DNA from: Plantactinospora soyae
GTDB lineage: Bacteria; Actinomycetota; Actinomycetes; Mycobacteriales; Micromonosporaceae
DNA length: 64,000 bases
Reading direction: 5' to 3'
Assembly (NCBI RefSeq): GCF_014874095.1
Contig: NZ_JADBEB010000001.1
Location: forward strand, 1,426,001 to 1,490,000
Shown here: in pieces, positions 17,736 to 27,701 of the stretch
Numbering within the stretch: the first letter of the stretch is position 1
Layout of the letters: each line of letters starts with the position of its first letter
Program-made: the position numbers and the translations under genes
The notes under the pieces: model-generated
What the model was told of the DNA's origin: nothing
The model's input: only the letters and a program-made list of their open reading frames with translations
Database searches by the model: none

Positions 17736-18926
17736 ATGGCCGATTTCCCTGTGGACCCCCCTCCAGCCGTAACCTCTGCCAGCCTCACTCGTACGGTCCT
17801 CGGCGCCACCATCATCACCGTCGCCGGCGTACTTCCGGTATTCCTGGTCGGTGGACTGGCCGTACAACTCGGCGCCGAACTGCACCTCACCCCCGCTGGG
17901 CTGGGCCTGGCGGTCGCCGTCTACTTCGGTGTCAGCGCGCTCGCCTCGGTCCCGTCCGGTGCGCTCGTCGAGCGGTACGGGCCGTCCGTGGCCGCCCGGG
18001 GCAGCCTGCTGCTGGTCGCCGCCACCATGCTCGCCATCGCCGCCGTGGCACACTCCTATCCGGTCCTGCTCGCCCTGCTGGCGCTCGTCGCCCTGGCCAA
18101 CCCGCTCGGGCAGATGTCCAGCAATGCCGCGCTGGCCCACCAGGTGCCGCCCGGCCGGCAGGGCCTCTCGTTCGGGATCAAACAGGCTGCCATCCCGGCC
18201 GGCACGCTGCTGGCCGGAGCCGCCGTACCGGCCGTCGCGTTGACCGTCGGCTGGCGCTGGGCGTTCGTACTCGCCGCCGGGCTCGCGCTGGCCACCCTGG
18301 CGCTCGTACCCACCGGTCGGGCCGCCGCCGCGAGCCCGGCGCGGCAACGCGGTGAGCGGGCCACCGGCGCCCTCGTGATGCTCGGCCTGGCCGCCGCCCT
18401 GGCCGCCGGTGCCGCGAACGCACTCGGCACCTTCCTGGTCTCCTCGGCTGCGGCCCGGGGCCTCTCCCCGGGGCTGGCCGGGTTGGTGCTGACCCTCGGC
18501 GGCGCCGTCTGCCTGGTGTCCCGGGTCCTCGGCGGTTGGCTGGCCGACCGGCGTACCGGCGGGCACCTGAACACCGTCGCCGGGATGCTCGTGGTCGGTG
18601 CCGTGGGGCTGAGCCTGCTGCACCTGGCCGGCCCGGTGGCGCTGCTCCTCGGCGTGGCGCTGGCCTTCGGGCTGGGCTGGGCCTGGCCCGGGCTGCTGAA
18701 CTTCGCGGTGGTCCGGTTGCATCCACAGGCGCCGACCGCCGCCACCTCGATCACCCAGACCGGGGTGTACGCGGGCGGCTGCCTCGGTCCGCTCGGCCTG
18801 GGCGCGCTCGCCGGCCGACTCGGCTACCCGACAATGTGGCTGGTCGCGGCGGTGACGATGCTGCTTGCCGCCGGATTCATGCTGATCGGTCGCCGGATGT
18901 TGTTGCGGGCCATGAATCGTCGGTAG
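17736..18926 (+). CDS. MFS transporter
   Basis: 396 residues with twelve hydrophobic helices. MFS loop motifs appear as GALVERYGPSVAARG between helices 2 and 3 and GGWLADRRTGGHL between helices 8 and 9. The fourth-fifth helix region has GQMSSNAALAHQVPPGRQGLSFGIKQA, as in CynX/NimT-like and sugar-acid permeases. It is divergent from the IclR gene with a 150-base shared promoter region, so substrate-responsive control by that regulator is likely. The substrate and direction of transport cannot be told from sequence. Confidence 0.87.
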   Translation: MADFPVDPPPAVTSASLTRTVLGATIITVAGVLPVFLVGGLAVQLGAELHLTPAGLGLAVAVYFGVSALASVPSGALVERYGPSVAARGSLLLVAATMLAIAAVAHSYPVLLALLALVALANPLGQMSSNAALAHQVPPGRQGLSFGIKQAAIPAGTLLAGAAVPAVALTVGWRWAFVLAAGLALATLALVPTGRAAAASPARQRGERATGALVMLGLAAALAAGAANALGTFLVSSAAARGLSPGLAGLVLTLGGAVCLVSRVLGGWLADRRTGGHLNTVAGMLVVGAVGLSLLHLAGPVALLLGVALAFGLGWAWPGLLNFAVVRLHPQAPTAATSITQTGVYAGGCLGPLGLGALAGRLGYPTMWLVAAVTMLLAAGFMLIGRRMLLRAMNRR

Positions 18927-19014
18927 ATAACGGGACTAGTGGGATACCTGGTCGTATGAAATCATTTCGCCGGTATGTGCGCCCCCGCTTACCCCCTGGC
19001 AGGAGACGAGACGG

Positions 19015-19737
19015 ATGAACCGCAACCGCCCGGTCGGGCGCCTCGCGGTACTGGCGCTGCTGCTCTGCCTACCGGTCGCGGCCGCCGGCTGCGCCGGGCA
19101 GGAGGGGGAGTGGGATCCGGTGGAGTTCGGCACACCGAGCCCCGCCTCGGCGGCGTTGCCGATCCGGGTCGACGAGGACGACGTGATGGGAGCCGCCCGC
19201 TGGCCGAGCGCCTGCCGCTTCCTCACCGACGGCGAGATCCGGACGCTCCTGCCGCAGGCCGAGAGGATCCAGCGCAAGCCGACCGCGGTCAGCGTCTTCT
19301 CCTTCGACGAGGAGCAGCGACAGCACGCGCCCGAGGGTTCGTGCCGGTTCGACTTCTGGCTGCGGGACGTGACGATCGAGGACGTGACCTCGGGCGTCAA
19401 GCTGAGCATCGTGGCCATCGCCGACCCGTCGATCATCAGCGACCACTACAGCGAGGAACTCGCCAGCGCCCGGACCCGCAGTGACCGGGAACCCGCCGTC
19501 GACCTGGGCGCCTCGCTCGGGCCCGAGGCCTGCTACACCTGGCGTGAGACGTCGAAGCTCTTCCCCGTCGTGGTGTGCCGACAGGGCCCCCTGATGTACG
19601 ACGTCAGCGGCACCGGCTACGGCGACATGCAGGGCGTACCGGAAGGCGATCTGGTCGCCCAGGGCGAGGCCTGGCGTGACCGGGTGCAGATCCCGATCGC
19701 ACAGATCATCGCCACGAAGGTGCCGGCGACGGGCTGA
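19015..19737 (+). CDS. DUF3558-like lipoprotein
   Basis: 240 residues with AGGAGACGAG upstream of the ATG. A lipoprotein signal ends in VAAAGC, so Cys26 should carry the lipid. The mature part has WPSACRFLTDGEIRTLLPQA, a Cys pair pattern and SCRFDFWL typical of DUF3558-like cell-surface proteins of actinomycetes. The function of the family is not known. It stands alone between the MFS gene and a bidirectional terminator. Confidence 0.78.
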   Translation: MNRNRPVGRLAVLALLLCLPVAAAGCAGQEGEWDPVEFGTPSPASAALPIRVDEDDVMGAARWPSACRFLTDGEIRTLLPQAERIQRKPTAVSVFSFDEEQRQHAPEGSCRFDFWLRDVTIEDVTSGVKLSIVAIADPSIISDHYSEELASARTRSDREPAVDLGASLGPEACYTWRETSKLFPVVVCRQGPLMYDVSGTGYGDMQGVPEGDLVAQGEAWRDRVQIPIAQIIATKVPATG

Positions 19738-19741
19738 GCGG

Positions 19742-19794
19742 TTAGGAAGGGGCCCTTCTTCTACCGGAAGCGATAGGAAGGGGCCCTTCCTTAC
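19742..19794. terminator. double GGAAGGGGCCCTTC repeat, bidirectional terminator
   Basis: Two copies of AGGAAGGGGCCCTTC lie at 19744-19758 and 19776-19790, between converging genes 61 bases apart. Each copy is itself nearly palindromic and the two can also pair with each other as a longer stem with one mismatch. Similar GGAAGGGCCCCTTCC elements are, as I recall, common at gene ends in Micromonospora-type genomes. Confidence 0.65.
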
Positions 19795-19798
19795 ACCT

Positions 19799-20830
19799 TC
19801 AGCCGGTGCGGTCGGCGATGAAGTCGCAGAGGGACTCCAGGGCCTGCCGAGGGCCGCCGTGGGGTAGCGGTGCCAGCCGGGACCGTGCCTCCTCGGCGTA
19901 GCTACGTACCGTCTCCCGGGCCCTCTTCAACGCCGGGGACTCGCGGAGCAGGCCGAGCGCCTCGGCGTGCAGCGCGTCGTCGGTGACCGGGCCCCGGGAC
20001 AGGATGTCGCGGAGTCGGACCGATGCCGCGTCGCCGTCGTCCGAGCTGAGTGCGTAGAGGACCGGCAGGGTCGGTACGCCTTCCCGCAGGTCGGTGCCGG
20101 GGGTCTTGCCGGACTGCACCGACTCGGAGGCGATGTCGAGCAGGTCGTCGGAGAGCTGGAAGGCCATCCCGACCGTCTCCCCGTACCCGGCGAGAGCCTC
20201 GGTGTGCGCGGCCGGCGCACCGCCGAACATCCCGCCGAAGCGCGTCGACGTGGCGATCAACGAACCGGTCTTCTCCGCGATCACGTTCAGATAGTGCCGA
20301 ACCGGGTCCTCGCCGGCACGCGGACCGACCGTCTCGGCGATCTGGCCGTGCACCAGCCGGGCGAAGGTCCGGGCCTGCAACCGCACCGCCTCGGTACCCA
20401 GGTCGGCCGCGATGTCGGCGGCCCGGGCGAACAGGTAGTCGCCGACCAGGATCGCCACCGAGTTGGTCCAGCGCGAGTTGGCGCTCGGCGCACCTCGACG
20501 CACCGGCGCCTCGTCCATCACGTCGTCGTGGTACAGCGTCGCGAGGTGGGTGAGTTCCATCACCACCGCCGCCGGCACCACCTGGGCGGCGGTCGGATCC
20601 CCGAACTGCGCCCCGAGAGCCACCAGCAGCGGCCGGAACCGCTTGCCGCCGGCATCCACCAGATGTCGGGCCGCCTCCGCCACCAGCGGATCGGCACTGT
20701 TGATGTTCGTCAGCAGCGCGGTCTCCACGGTGACCAGCACACTGGCCACCGACGCCTCGACCTGGGCATCGACGAAGTCGATCCCGAGCGCACCCATTCC
20801 GTCAGCCGTTCCCCCCACGCCATCAACCAT
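19799..20830 (-). CDS. polyprenyl (probably heptaprenyl-type) diphosphate synthase
   Basis: 343 residues if begun at ATG 20830; a TTG at 20848 and an ATG at 20794 are alternatives. Both Asp-rich motifs of trans-prenyltransferases are present: LYHDDVMDE and QLSDDLLD, with GGKRFRP and the GDYLFARAADIAADLG segment. It elongates allylic diphosphates with isopentenyl diphosphate. Lying 66 bases after nuoN and near menG and a menaquinone reductase, it most likely makes the menaquinone side chain. Product length cannot be read from sequence with certainty. Confidence 0.87.
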   Translation of the reverse strand: MVDGVGGTADGMGALGIDFVDAQVEASVASVLVTVETALLTNINSADPLVAEAARHLVDAGGKRFRPLLVALGAQFGDPTAAQVVPAAVVMELTHLATLYHDDVMDEAPVRRGAPSANSRWTNSVAILVGDYLFARAADIAADLGTEAVRLQARTFARLVHGQIAETVGPRAGEDPVRHYLNVIAEKTGSLIATSTRFGGMFGGAPAAHTEALAGYGETVGMAFQLSDDLLDIASESVQSGKTPGTDLREGVPTLPVLYALSSDDGDAASVRLRDILSRGPVTDDALHAEALGLLRESPALKRARETVRSYAEEARSRLAPLPHGGPRQALESLCDFIADRTG

Positions 20831-20896
20831 GCCACACCCGCCGGCCAACCCCTGGTGGGGGGCAGTTGACGAATGGCCGGACGTGGGAGGAACCGG

Positions 20897-22453
20897 TCAT
20901 CGGACGAATTCGGCAGCGCCGTTGGCGAGATCCAGCAGCGGCGCCGGAGCCACCCCGAGCACCAGGGTGGCCAGTACGCCGATCGCCAGCGCCGTCGCGG
21001 TCAGGCCACCCGGCAGCGACACCGTCGGGGTGGACTCGCCCGGCTCGGAGAGCCACATCATCACGACCACCCGCAGGTACGGGAAGGCGAGGATCATGCT
21101 GGTCAGCACACCGGCGACCACCAACCAGGTCTGCCCGGCGTCCAGCGCCGCCCCGAACACCGCGAACTTGCTGGTGAACCCGCTGGTCAGCGGAATGCCG
21201 GCGAAGGCCAGCAGGAGGAAGGTGAACAGTCCGGCGTAGAGCGGCGACCGCCGGCCCAGCCCGGCCCACCGGGACAGGTGGGTGGCCTCGCCGTCCGCGT
21301 CCCGGACCAGGGTCACCACGCCGAAGGCGGCGACCACCGTGAAGCCGTACGCGACGAGGTAGAACATCGTGCTGGAGAGACCGTCCCTGGAGATTGCCAG
21401 GGCGCCGACCAGCAGGTAGCCGGCGTTCGCCACCGACGAGTACGCGAGCAGCCGCTTGATGTCGGTCTGGGTGACCGCGAGGATCGCGCCGACCAGCATC
21501 GTCAACACCGCCACCGTGCCGAGCACCGGAACGAAGTTCCAGCTCGCGCCGGAGAACGCCACGTGCAGCACCCGGAGCAGACCGCCGAACGCGGCGACCT
21601 TGGTGCAGGCGGCCATGAAGCCGGTGATCGGGGTCGGGGCACCCTGGTAGACGTCCGGGGTCCAGACGTGGAACGGCGCCGCCGCGATCTTGAACAGCAG
21701 GCCGATGGAGAGCAGTGCGAGGCCGGCGAAGAGCAGCACCGGGCTGGCCGACGAGTCGCTGACCGCCGTCCGGATGGTGCCGAAGTCCACCCCGCCACCG
21801 GAGCCGGGGCCGCCGGCACCGACGGTGAAGCCGTACACCAGCGCCATGCCGAACAGGAAGAACGCCGAGGCGTACGACCCGAGCAGGAAGTACTTGAGCG
21901 CCGCCTCCTGGCTCAGCAGCCGCCGACGCCGGGCCAGCGCGCAGAGCAGGTAGAGCGGCAGCGAGAACGCCTCCAGCGCGATGAACATCGTCAGCAGGTC
22001 GTTCGCGGCGACGAAGAGCAGCATGCCGGAGATGGCGAACATCGTCAGCGGGTAGACCTCGGTCGCGCCGCCCTCGTCGGCGGCCTGCCGCTGGTCCTCG
22101 GGGGATCCGACGGTGACCGCGGCGTGCGCCACGAACGCGCCGCCGCGCTGCACCGACCGCTCACCGATGAGTAGCAGCGCCATCCCGGCGAGCACCAGGA
22201 TCGCGCCCTGGAGGAACAGCGTCGGCCCGTCGATCGCGACCGCCGTGCTGGCGGTGATCAGCCGGTCGTTCGCGTTCAGCACCACCATGACCAGCGCGGC
22301 GACCACGGCGAGCAGGCCGAGGATCAACTGCACCAGGTGTCGGCGGGCCCGTGGCACGAACGCCTCGACCAGTACGCCAAGCAACGAGGCCCCGAAGAGG
22401 ATCAGGATCGGCGACAGCGCCGCGTAGTCCATCGGCGGGAATTCGAGATCCAT
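20897..22453 (-). CDS. nuoN: NADH-quinone oxidoreductase subunit N
   Basis: 518 residues, about fourteen membrane helices, last gene of the complex I operon. Antiporter-like core motifs are present, with the key lysines expected in the central helices (LLFKIAAAPFHVWTPDVYQGAP, and KRLLAYSSVANAGYLLVG). A GGAAGG ribosome site precedes ATG 22453. NuoN is one of three antiporter-like proton-pumping subunits. The gap to nuoM is 37 bases. Confidence 0.95.
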   Translation of the reverse strand: MDLEFPPMDYAALSPILILFGASLLGVLVEAFVPRARRHLVQLILGLLAVVAALVMVVLNANDRLITASTAVAIDGPTLFLQGAILVLAGMALLLIGERSVQRGGAFVAHAAVTVGSPEDQRQAADEGGATEVYPLTMFAISGMLLFVAANDLLTMFIALEAFSLPLYLLCALARRRRLLSQEAALKYFLLGSYASAFFLFGMALVYGFTVGAGGPGSGGGVDFGTIRTAVSDSSASPVLLFAGLALLSIGLLFKIAAAPFHVWTPDVYQGAPTPITGFMAACTKVAAFGGLLRVLHVAFSGASWNFVPVLGTVAVLTMLVGAILAVTQTDIKRLLAYSSVANAGYLLVGALAISRDGLSSTMFYLVAYGFTVVAAFGVVTLVRDADGEATHLSRWAGLGRRSPLYAGLFTFLLLAFAGIPLTSGFTSKFAVFGAALDAGQTWLVVAGVLTSMILAFPYLRVVVMMWLSEPGESTPTVSLPGGLTATALAIGVLATLVLGVAPAPLLDLANGAAEFVR

Positions 22454-22490
22454 TATCGGACCTTCCTTACGTGCGCGACTGAGGGCCCGC

Positions 22491-24026
22491 TCACCGGTGT
22501 GCCTCCTGGACGGTGCCCACCGTCGGCGCCGGATCCTGCTTGTCGAGGTCCTGCTCCATGGTGGCCTGGACGGCGGGGTTGATGACGTCGGTGACCGGCT
22601 TCGGGTAGAAGCCGAGCAGCAACAGCAGCGCGATCAGCGGGGCGACCACGACCTTCTCCCGGATCGACATGTCGCGCCGCATGCTCTCGACCCCGGCCAG
22701 TGCCGGGTTGAGCGTGCCCTGGGTGGTCCGCTGCACCATCCACAGCACGTACGCGGCGGCCAGGATGATTCCGGCGGTGGCGATGATCGCGACCGGCTTG
22801 TTCACCGTGTACGTGCCGATCAGCACCAGGAACTCGGAGATGAACGGCGCCGTACCGGGCAGCGCGAGCGAGGCGAGACCGGCGAAGAAGAACACCCCGG
22901 CCAGTACCGGCATCAGCTTGCCGACCCCGCCGAAGTCGGTGATCAGCGCCGAGTTGCGCCGGGCGACCAGCATGCCGACCACCAGGAAGAGCAGGCCGGT
23001 GGCGAGCCCGTGGTTCACCATGTAGAGCACGGCACCGGTGCCGGCCTGGGTGGTGAAGGCGAAGATGCCGACCCCGATGAAGCCGAAGTGCGCGATCGAG
23101 GTGTACGACACCAGCCGCTTGAGGTCGTTCTGCCCGACCGCCAGCAGCGCGGCGTAGACGATGCCGATCAGGGCCAGCGCGATCGCCCAGGGGGCGAACC
23201 ATTTCGACGCGTCCGGGAACAGCGGCAGGCAGTACCGCAGGATGCCGAAGGTGCCGACCTTGTCCATCACGCCCACCAGCAGCGCGGCGGAGCCCGCCGG
23301 TGCCGCGCCACCGGCGTCCGGCAGCCAGGTGTGGAACGGGAAGAACGGTGCCTTGATCGCGAACGCGACGAAGAACCCGAGGAAGAGCCAGCGCTCGGTG
23401 CCGGTGGAGATGTCGATCTGGGTCAGCGCCTGCCAGTCGAAGGTCTTGCCGCCGACCACCCAGAGCCCGATCACCGCGGCCAGCATGAACAGACCGCCGA
23501 CCAGCGAGTACAGGAAGAACTTCACCGCCGCGTACTGGCGCCGGTGGCCGCCGTAGCTGCCGATCAGGAAGTACATCGGCACCAGCATGACCTCGAAGAA
23601 CACGTAGAACAGGAAGACGTCGGCGGCGGCGAAGACGCCGATCATCGTGCACTCGAGGAAGAGCAGCAGCGCGAAGTAGACCGGCACGGAACGCTTCGAG
23701 GACTCCGCCTCGTGCCAGGAGGCCAGGATCACCACCGGGACCAGCAGGGCGATCAGCATCAGCATGACCAGCGCGATGCCGTCGGCGGCAAAGGTGAAGT
23801 TGACCCCCCAACGCGGGATCCAGGAGTACGACTCGCGTAGCTGGAGCCGGTCGCCGCCGGCCTCGAACGCGATCCACATGAAGACGGCGAGCACCAGTAC
23901 GGCCAGCGACCAGCCGAGCGCGATCCGCTTGGCCAGCTCGGCCCGGCTCGCCGGCAGGAACACCACCACCAGCGCACCGACCAGCGGCGCGACGGTGAGC
24001 ACCGAGAGGAAGGGGAAGTCGGACAT
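22491..24026 (-). CDS. nuoM: NADH-quinone oxidoreductase subunit M
   Basis: 511 residues, about fourteen membrane helices. Typical NuoM segments are FAIKAPFFPFHTWLPDAGGAAP and LKRLVSYTSIAHFGFIGVGI, with the conserved Glu of helix 5 in the FLECTMIGVF/FFEVMLVPMY region. The last 30 residues are hydrophilic. A GGAGG-like site precedes ATG 24026. It pumps protons as part of the membrane arm. The gap to nuoL is 64 bases. Confidence 0.95.
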   Translation of the reverse strand: MSDFPFLSVLTVAPLVGALVVVFLPASRAELAKRIALGWSLAVLVLAVFMWIAFEAGGDRLQLRESYSWIPRWGVNFTFAADGIALVMLMLIALLVPVVILASWHEAESSKRSVPVYFALLLFLECTMIGVFAAADVFLFYVFFEVMLVPMYFLIGSYGGHRRQYAAVKFFLYSLVGGLFMLAAVIGLWVVGGKTFDWQALTQIDISTGTERWLFLGFFVAFAIKAPFFPFHTWLPDAGGAAPAGSAALLVGVMDKVGTFGILRYCLPLFPDASKWFAPWAIALALIGIVYAALLAVGQNDLKRLVSYTSIAHFGFIGVGIFAFTTQAGTGAVLYMVNHGLATGLLFLVVGMLVARRNSALITDFGGVGKLMPVLAGVFFFAGLASLALPGTAPFISEFLVLIGTYTVNKPVAIIATAGIILAAAYVLWMVQRTTQGTLNPALAGVESMRRDMSIREKVVVAPLIALLLLLGFYPKPVTDVINPAVQATMEQDLDKQDPAPTVGTVQEAHR

Positions 24027-24090
24027 TATTCGGCCTTACCTCCGTCGTCAGTGCCCGGTCGGTTGAGGGCGCCCGGTCCCTTGAGGTCGG

Positions 24091-26010
24091 TCACGCCAAC
24101 CACCCCAGTTGGACCGCCAGGAACGCGGCCACCACCAGCACGGCACCGGTCAGCATGGACATCGCGTACGACCGGACGAAGCCGGTCTGGAGCCGGCGCA
24201 GTCGACCCGAGCCGCCACCCACTGCGGCGGCGAGCGCGTTGACCAGACCGTCGATCCCCCGGTTGTCCAGGAACACCAGCGCCCGGGTGAGGAAGATGCC
24301 CGGCTTCTCGAAGACCGCCTCGTTGAACGCGTCGGTGTAGAGGTTCCGGCGGGCCGCCCGGACCACCGGGCCGGCCGGCTGCTCCTGGAGCGCGGTGCCG
24401 TTGCGGAACAGCACCCAGGCCAGGCCGGCGCCGAGCACCGTCAGCCCGAGCGACAGCACGGTGATGACGGTGTGCGAGAGCACCGGTTCGTGCGCCTCGC
24501 CGTGGCCGCCGAGCACCGGGGTCAGCCAGTCCGCGACCGGGGTGGCCATCAGCGCGCCGGCCGCCACCGAGCCGAGGCCCAGCAGGATCAGCGGCACGGT
24601 CATCACCGGCGGCGACTCGTGCGGGTGGTCGATGTCCTCGGTCCAGCGCTTCGGACCGTGGAAGGTGAGCACGAAGAGCCGGGTCATGTAGAACGCGGTC
24701 AGGCCGGCGCCGAGCAGCGCGGCGCCGCCGTACAGCCAGGCGGTCCAGTCGTCGCGCTCGAAGGCGGCGACGATGATCGGCTCCTTGGTGAAGAAGCCGG
24801 AGAACGGCCACATGCCGATGATCGCCAGCCAGCCGAGGCCGAAGGTGATCCAGGTGATCTTCATGTGCTTGGAGAGCCCGCCGAACCGGCGGATGTCCAC
24901 CTGGTCCTTCATCCCGTGCATCACCGAGCCGGCCCCGAGGAACATGTTGGCCTTGAAGAAGCCGTGCGCCAGCAGGTGGATGATCGCCAGCGCGTACGCC
25001 CCGCCGCCGAGCCCGACGCCGAGGAACATGTAGCCGATCTGGCTCACCGTCGACCAGGCGAGGACCCGCTTGATGTCGTCCTTGGCCGCGCCGATGATGC
25101 AGCCCATCAGCAGGGTGAGCGCGCCGACGCTGACCACCACGGTCTGCAACGTCGGGTCGAGCGAGAAGATCGGGTTGGACCGGGCGATCAGGTAGACACC
25201 GGCGGTCACCATCGTGGCGGCGTGGATCAGCGCCGAGACCGGGGTCGGACCCTCCATCGCGTCCGGCAGCCAGGCCTGGAGCGGGAACTGACCGGACTTG
25301 CCGGCCGCGCCGAGCAGCAGCAGGAGACCGAGGATCAGGATCGTGCTGCCGGCGAGCTGGCTCGCGCCGTTGAAGACGTCGGCGAACTGGGTGCTGCCCA
25401 GGGTGGCGAACATGATGAAGATCGCGATCGCCAGGCCGGCGTCGCCGACCCGGTTCATCAGGAACGCCTTCTTGCCGGCGGTGGCCGCGCTGGGCCGGTC
25501 GTTCCAGAACGAGATCAGCAGGTACGACGCCAGACCGACGCCCTCCCAGCCGACGTAGAGCATCACGTAGTTGTTGCCGAGCACCAGCAGCAGCATCGCG
25601 GCGACGAACAGGTTGAAGAACCCGAAGAACCGGCGCCGGCCGGCGTCGTGCGACATGTACCCGACCGCGTACACGTGGATCAGGAAGCCCACGCCGGTGA
25701 TCAGCAGTACGAACACGGCGGCCAGCGGGTCGAAGAGCAGCCCGAAGTCGACGTGCAGGTCCCCGACCGCGATGAAGTCCCAGAGGGACAGCTCGACCGA
25801 GCGGTTCTCCAGGTTACGCAGCCCGAAGAAGTAGCTCAGGCCGAGCGCGAAGGTGACGCCGATGCTGGCCACGCCGAGCCAGTGCCCCCACCGGTCGGCA
25901 CGCCGGCCGAGCAGCAGGAGGATCGCCGCGCTGACCAGCGGGATTGCCACCAGCAGCCACACGCTGCCCAGCAACCCCGTGGCGTGGGCGTACTCCACAG
26001 AATGTTCCAC
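24091..26010 (-). CDS. nuoL: NADH-quinone oxidoreductase subunit L
   Basis: 639 residues from GTG 26010 with GAGGGG upstream. About sixteen membrane helices, including the long C-terminal lateral helix that braces NuoM and NuoN. Diagnostic stretches are YVGWEGVGLASYLLISFW, GKSGQFPLQAWLPDAMEGPTP and KRVLAWSTVSQIGYMFLG. It is the distal proton-pumping subunit. It follows nuoK by 13 bases. Confidence 0.95.
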   Translation of the reverse strand: MEHSVEYAHATGLLGSVWLLVAIPLVSAAILLLLGRRADRWGHWLGVASIGVTFALGLSYFFGLRNLENRSVELSLWDFIAVGDLHVDFGLLFDPLAAVFVLLITGVGFLIHVYAVGYMSHDAGRRRFFGFFNLFVAAMLLLVLGNNYVMLYVGWEGVGLASYLLISFWNDRPSAATAGKKAFLMNRVGDAGLAIAIFIMFATLGSTQFADVFNGASQLAGSTILILGLLLLLGAAGKSGQFPLQAWLPDAMEGPTPVSALIHAATMVTAGVYLIARSNPIFSLDPTLQTVVVSVGALTLLMGCIIGAAKDDIKRVLAWSTVSQIGYMFLGVGLGGGAYALAIIHLLAHGFFKANMFLGAGSVMHGMKDQVDIRRFGGLSKHMKITWITFGLGWLAIIGMWPFSGFFTKEPIIVAAFERDDWTAWLYGGAALLGAGLTAFYMTRLFVLTFHGPKRWTEDIDHPHESPPVMTVPLILLGLGSVAAGALMATPVADWLTPVLGGHGEAHEPVLSHTVITVLSLGLTVLGAGLAWVLFRNGTALQEQPAGPVVRAARRNLYTDAFNEAVFEKPGIFLTRALVFLDNRGIDGLVNALAAAVGGGSGRLRRLQTGFVRSYAMSMLTGAVLVVAAFLAVQLGWLA

Positions 26011-26023
26011 TGGTGGGCCCCTC

Positions 26024-26341
26024 TTAGTACTTCAACAGGTTGGCGTCGTCGACGCTCGCCGAGCGTCGAGTCCGGAAGATCGTCATGATGATGGCCAGCC
26101 CGACCACGACCTCGGCCGCGGCCACCACCATGACGAAGAACGCCATGATCTGGCCGTTCAGGTCGCCGTTGATCCGGCTGAACGTGACCAACGCCAGGTT
26201 GGAGGCGTTGAGCATCAGTTCGATACACATGAAGAGGACGATCGCGTTCCGCCGGATGAGTACCCCGACCGCGCCGATGGTGAAGAGCACACAGGCGAGG
26301 ATCAGGTAGTGGTTCGGCGATACCGAGAAGAAGTCCGACAT
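26024..26341 (-). CDS. nuoK: NADH-quinone oxidoreductase subunit K
   Basis: 105 residues, three membrane helices. Conserved glutamates are present in [15 protein letters not shown] and [11 protein letters not shown], which carry the proton path in the E-channel. The C-terminal 20 residues are hydrophilic. One base separates it from nuoJ. Confidence 0.95.
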   Translation of the reverse strand: MSDFFSVSPNHYLILACVLFTIGAVGVLIRRNAIVLFMCIELMLNASNLALVTFSRINGDLNGQIMAFFVMVVAAAEVVVGLAIIMTIFRTRRSASVDDANLLKY

Positions 26342-26342
26342 G

Positions 26343-27113
26343 CTATTTCTCCGTCCCCTTCAGTGCCGTCTCCGAGTCGGACATCTCGCGGGTCGGCAGG
26401 ATCTGCGGAACGCTCCGCTCGGTCAGGCCACCGTCGGGCAGCCGGGCCGGGGTGGCGACCGAGGACGAGGTGGCGTAGACGCCGGGGCCGGGCTTCGGCC
26501 CCGGGTAGTTGCCGGGCCGGAACCGGGACCGCATCGTGGCGATCTGGTCCATCCGGTCCTCGCGGCGCCGTTCGACGTGCGCCAGCACCATCGCGCCGAC
26601 CGCCGCGGTGATCAGCAGCGCCGAGGTGATCTCGAAGGCGAAGACGTACTTCGTGAAGAGCAGCGCGGCGATCCCCTGCACGTTGCCGCCCGCGTTGGCC
26701 TGCTCCAGGCCGGCCGCGTCGGCCTGGCCGAGCGCCCGCCACGCGCCGGTGGCGAGCAGGGCGCCGAAGCCGAGGCCGAGCACGATCGCGGCGACCCGCT
26801 GGCCGCGCAGCGTCTCGATCAGCGAGTCCGAGGCGTCCCGACCGACCAGCATCAGCACGAAGAGGAACAGCATCATGATGGCGCCGGTGTAGACGATGAT
26901 CTGCACCATGCCGATGAACGGCCCGGACTGGAGCACGTAGAACACACCCAGGCAGAGCATCGTCAGCACCAGCCAGAGCGCCGAGTGCACCGCGTTGCGC
27001 GCCCACACCATGCCGATCGCGCCGATCAGGGCGAGCGGGGCCAGGACCCAGAAGGTCACCTGCTCCCCGCCGGTCACCCCACCGGTGGCGGCGAGCACCG
27101 CCTGCCCGGTCAC
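26343..27113 (-). CDS. nuoJ: NADH-quinone oxidoreductase subunit J
   Basis: 256 residues, five membrane helices in the first 180 residues, including the conserved third helix [21 protein letters not shown]. The C-terminal 70 residues are hydrophilic and rich in Arg, Pro and Ser, an extension common in actinomycete NuoJ. It overlaps nuoI by 4 bases. NuoJ links the quinone site to the pumping subunits. Confidence 0.95.
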   Translation of the reverse strand: MTGQAVLAATGGVTGGEQVTFWVLAPLALIGAIGMVWARNAVHSALWLVLTMLCLGVFYVLQSGPFIGMVQIIVYTGAIMMLFLFVLMLVGRDASDSLIETLRGQRVAAIVLGLGFGALLATGAWRALGQADAAGLEQANAGGNVQGIAALLFTKYVFAFEITSALLITAAVGAMVLAHVERRREDRMDQIATMRSRFRPGNYPGPKPGPGVYATSSSVATPARLPDGGLTERSVPQILPTREMSDSETALKGTEK

Positions 27114-27700
27114 GACGGCTCTCCCGTCGTACCGGAGCCGTCCACCGTGCCGGTCTCGGACCAGGGCGCCCGCTCCGCCCCGGCCGAGGTGCCCGGGTTG
27201 GTCAGCGCGCCGATGTAGTAGTCCTTCTCGGTGTCACCGAGCCGCATCGGGTGCGGCGGCTGCTCCATCCCCGGCAGCAGCGGCGCCAGCAGCTGCTCCT
27301 TGGTGAAGATCAGGTCCTGCCGGTTGTCCCGGGCCAGCTCGTACTCGTTGCTCATCGTGAGCGACCGGGTCGGGCAGGCCTCGATGCAGAGTCCGCAGAA
27401 GATGCAGCGGGCGTAGTTGATCTGGTACGTGCCGGCGTACCGCTCGCCCGGCGAGAAGCGCTGCTCGTCGGTGTTGTCGGCGCCCTCGACGTAGATCGCG
27501 TCCGCCGGGCAGGCCCAGGCGCACAGCTCACAGCCGATGCACTTCTCCAGCCCGTCCGGATGCCGGTTGAGGATGTGCCGCCCGTGGTAACGCGGAGCGG
27601 AGACCGGCGGCTTGAACGGATAGTCGGTGGTGACGACCTTCTTGAACATGTGCGAGAAGGTGACCCCGAAACCCTTGAAAGAACCGGTGATCGCGCCCAC
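27110..27700 (-). CDS. nuoI: NADH-quinone oxidoreductase subunit I (two 4Fe-4S clusters)
   Basis: 196 residues. Two ferredoxin motifs hold clusters N6a and N6b: C54, C57, C60, C64 and C99, C102, C105, C109. An N-terminal amphipathic segment anchors it to the membrane arm. The last 40 residues after the conserved KDYY element are a non-conserved tail. It overlaps nuoJ by 4 bases and follows nuoH by one. Confidence 0.96.
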   Translation of the reverse strand: MGAITGSFKGFGVTFSHMFKKVVTTDYPFKPPVSAPRYHGRHILNRHPDGLEKCIGCELCAWACPADAIYVEGADNTDEQRFSPGERYAGTYQINYARCIFCGLCIEACPTRSLTMSNEYELARDNRQDLIFTKEQLLAPLLPGMEQPPHPMRLGDTEKDYYIGALTNPGTSAGAERAPWSETGTVDGSGTTGEPS

Positions 27701-27701
27701 G